NCBI GenBank assembly: GCA_023135255.1
Contig: JAGLTN010000088.1
Span: 1-7,109, forward strand
Reading direction: 5' to 3'
DNA length: 7,109 nt
DNA from: Planctomycetota bacterium
GTDB taxonomy: Bacteria; Planctomycetota; Phycisphaerae; Sedimentisphaerales; Anaerobacaceae
Part shown: positions 5,474 through 7,109 of the stretch, one piece after another
Layout of the letters: each line of letters starts with the position of its first letter
How positions within the stretch are numbered: the first letter of the stretch is position 1
The notes under the pieces: model-generated
What the model was told of the DNA's origin: nothing
The model's database searches: none
What the model saw: only the letters and a program-made list of their open reading frames with translations
Position numbers and translations under genes: made by a program

Positions 5474-7109
5474 ATGATTAAAGATATGATTTTTGGTACA
5501 GCAGGGGGGTTGGGGTTATTCCTTTACGGAATGACACTAATGTCTGATGGCCTTAAAAATGTAGCGGGTCAAAAACTAAAAGGCATCCTCGAATCAATGA
5601 CAAAAAGACGCATCGTAGGCTGCCTTGTCGGTGCAGGCGTAACCGCGCTTATCCAGTCAAGCTCCGCTGCAACCGTCATGGTCATAGGCTTTATAAATGC
5701 CGGCCTTCTAACGCTCGCACAAGCAATCCCTGTTATCATAGGTACAAACATCGGCACTACAGCAACTGCCTGGCTTGTCTCAATATCAGGCTTGGAGGCT
5801 TTTAAAATTACCACTTATGCATTACCTGCGGTGGCTGCAGGTTTTACAATGCAGATATTTGCCAAGTCCAGAGCTATTAAAGACATCGGGCAGATATTGC
5901 TCGGCTTCGGTATTTTATTTGTCGGCATAAGTTTCATGCAAGATGCCTTTGCTGGATTGGAAAACAGCGAGGCCGTTCAGCAGATATTTTTAAGATCCGC
6001 CAGCAATCCTATCTTAGCTTTGCTGGCAGGCGTTCTCATAACCATGCTTATCCAGTCAAGCTCTGCTGCCGTGGCAAGTATCCAGATTTTGGCAGCAAGT
6101 GGTGCTTTTGGTTCAGATTACTCTGTCGCTTTAAGCATATCCATACCTTTCATACTTGGTAGTAATATAGGAACAACAATAACTGCTCAATTAGCGGCAT
6201 TACGTGCAAACGTCAATGCACGTCGAGCGGCATGGGCCCATACCATGTTTAATGTTTTAGGAGCTTTTATTTGCTTCTGGTTTATCGGATGGATTGCAAA
6301 ACTTACTATCATGATCAGCCCATGGCAACTCAGCGCAACGACTATAGCCGTAGCAATCGCTATTGCCCATAGTGCAATTAAAGTATTTGAAGCATTCTTC
6401 TTTTTGCCTTTAAGCGGCGTCCTGGGCAGGATAGTTACTTTTATGATAAAGGAAAAGAATACAGACGAGGAAAAACCTGTTGTCCTTGAAAAGCGCTTGC
6501 TTAACACACCTGTACTCGCCTTAAATCAGGCAAAGCGTGAGATAATCAGAATGGCTCAGAATGCGAAAAAAGCAATGGTACGTTCCACAAGAGGTCTGAT
6601 TTTAAATGATAAGGACAGATTGAATTCTGCCCTTGCTCTCGAAGATGTTATTGACCAGTTTCAACACGAGATTACTACCTATCTTATTGAATTATCCCGA
6701 AAACAGCTTTCAGATGAAGTCTCGATAGAATTGCCCGTACTCCTGCATACTGTTAACGACCTTGAAAGAATTGGTGACCATGCTGTAAACATAGTAGAGT
6801 TAGCTGAAAGAAAAATCCGCAAAAATATTAGTTTCAGTGATTATGCTATTAAAGAAGCTGAAGAACTCTTCTCGCAAGCTGTTGAAATGATTGATTCGGT
6901 AATTGTTGCCCTGGAAAACAATGACATAGATGCTGCCAGATCAGCACTTGAAAATGAAAAAAATCTAAACAGAATGCAGCTTGAGTTCAGAAGAAGCCAT
7001 GTCAAAAGGATGACTAAGAATATCTGTTCCCCTGAAAACTCATTGATCTTTATTGATCTGGTTGATAACATTGAAAAGATTGGAGACCATTTGACCAACA
7101 TTGCCCAGG
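5474..7109 (+). CDS. Na+/phosphate cotransporter family protein with PhoU-like domain, copy B (3' end cut)
   Basis: The frame is open from the ATG at 5474 to the window edge, giving 545 codons. By alignment with copy A about 18 residues and the stop are missing. It is collinear with copy A: 45 of the first 60 residues are identical. Landmarks are GGLGLFLYGM (11-20), QSSSAATVM (61-69), GTNIGTT (90-96), QSSSAAVAS (194-202), GSNIGTT (229-235) and WAHTMFN (254-260). The PhoU-like motifs are NDLERIGDHAVNI (428-440) and DNIEKIGDHLTNI (531-543). The second AHTIFN motif of copy A is replaced by AHSAIK (298-303), so the FN pair is lost; the surrounding helix also differs. The linker before PhoU is two to three residues shorter. 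The start is supported by alignment to copy A; GGA at 5461-5463, 10 bases upstream, matches the position of GGA before copy A, while AGGGA at 5466-5470 is too close at 3 bases. The role is phosphate transport by family, with direction and ion unknown. Confidence 0.93.
   Translation, partial: MIKDMIFGTAGGLGLFLYGMTLMSDGLKNVAGQKLKGILESMTKRRIVGCLVGAGVTALIQSSSAATVMVIGFINAGLLTLAQAIPVIIGTNIGTTATAWLVSISGLEAFKITTYALPAVAAGFTMQIFAKSRAIKDIGQILLGFGILFVGISFMQDAFAGLENSEAVQQIFLRSASNPILALLAGVLITMLIQSSSAAVASIQILAASGAFGSDYSVALSISIPFILGSNIGTTITAQLAALRANVNARRAAWAHTMFNVLGAFICFWFIGWIAKLTIMISPWQLSATTIAVAIAIAHSAIKVFEAFFFLPLSGVLGRIVTFMIKEKNTDEEKPVVLEKRLLNTPVLALNQAKREIIRMAQNAKKAMVRSTRGLILNDKDRLNSALALEDVIDQFQHEITTYLIELSRKQLSDEVSIELPVLLHTVNDLERIGDHAVNIVELAERKIRKNISFSDYAIKEAEELFSQAVEMIDSVIVALENNDIDAARSALENEKNLNRMQLEFRRSHVKRMTKNICSPENSLIFIDLVDNIEKIGDHLTNIAQ

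Noticed and set aside
5569..6507. Minus-strand open frames opposite transporter copy B
   Set aside because: The plus-strand frame is open for 545 codons and aligns along its length with copy A, so the antisense frames are shadows.
1..7109. Mobile elements, CRISPR arrays, toxin-antitoxin or defence genes, tRNA or rRNA genes
   Set aside because: None seen. Every stretch over 300 bases is either a recognised coding region or the 949-1332 spacer, and no transposase, repeat-spacer pattern or RNA gene signature was noticed.

Overview
The window looks like a stretch of chromosome from a planctomycete, most probably a low-GC member of the Phycisphaerae. The main clue is the 80-residue protein at 2117-2359. 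It matches the small basic protein described as a signature of the Planctomycetes-Verrucomicrobia-Chlamydiae (PVC) superphylum. The rest is housekeeping or transport, with short intergenic gaps, AT-rich spacers and no sign of phage, insertion sequences, CRISPR or tRNA/rRNA genes. The class-level placement is an inference from AT content and general gene style. The PVC placement is the firmer part.

Left, minus strand (1-948): rpmF (ribosomal protein bL32, zinc-ribbon type) is followed after 3 bases by plsX (phosphate acyltransferase of phospholipid synthesis). plsX runs off the left edge, with 252 codons visible. A 384-bp AT-rich spacer (949-1332) separates this pair from a divergent plus-strand unit and probably holds promoters for both directions.

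Middle, plus strand (1333-3605): a single-pass membrane protein with a SPOR-like C-terminal domain lies 19 bp upstream of the PVC small basic protein, so the two are probably co-transcribed. A strong hairpin follows. Next is a complete class I/II pyridoxal-phosphate aminotransferase with all the key active-site residues.

Right, plus strand (3726-7109): two tandem, collinear Na+/phosphate-cotransporter-family proteins, each with a membrane part and a C-terminal PhoU-like part. They are clear paralogues (45 of the first 60 residues identical) separated by 56 bp. The second is cut by the right edge about 18 codons before its expected end. The second copy has lost the conserved FN of one 'AHTxFN' motif that the first copy keeps. 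The window's last 25 bases are identical to the matching part of the first copy, which could mean the sequence was broken at a repeat.

Taken together this is mostly ordinary core genome. The parts that deserve a second look are the PVC signature protein with its SPOR-like partner and the diverged tandem phosphate-transporter pair with shared upstream sequence. I did not find convincing evidence of a wholly new system.
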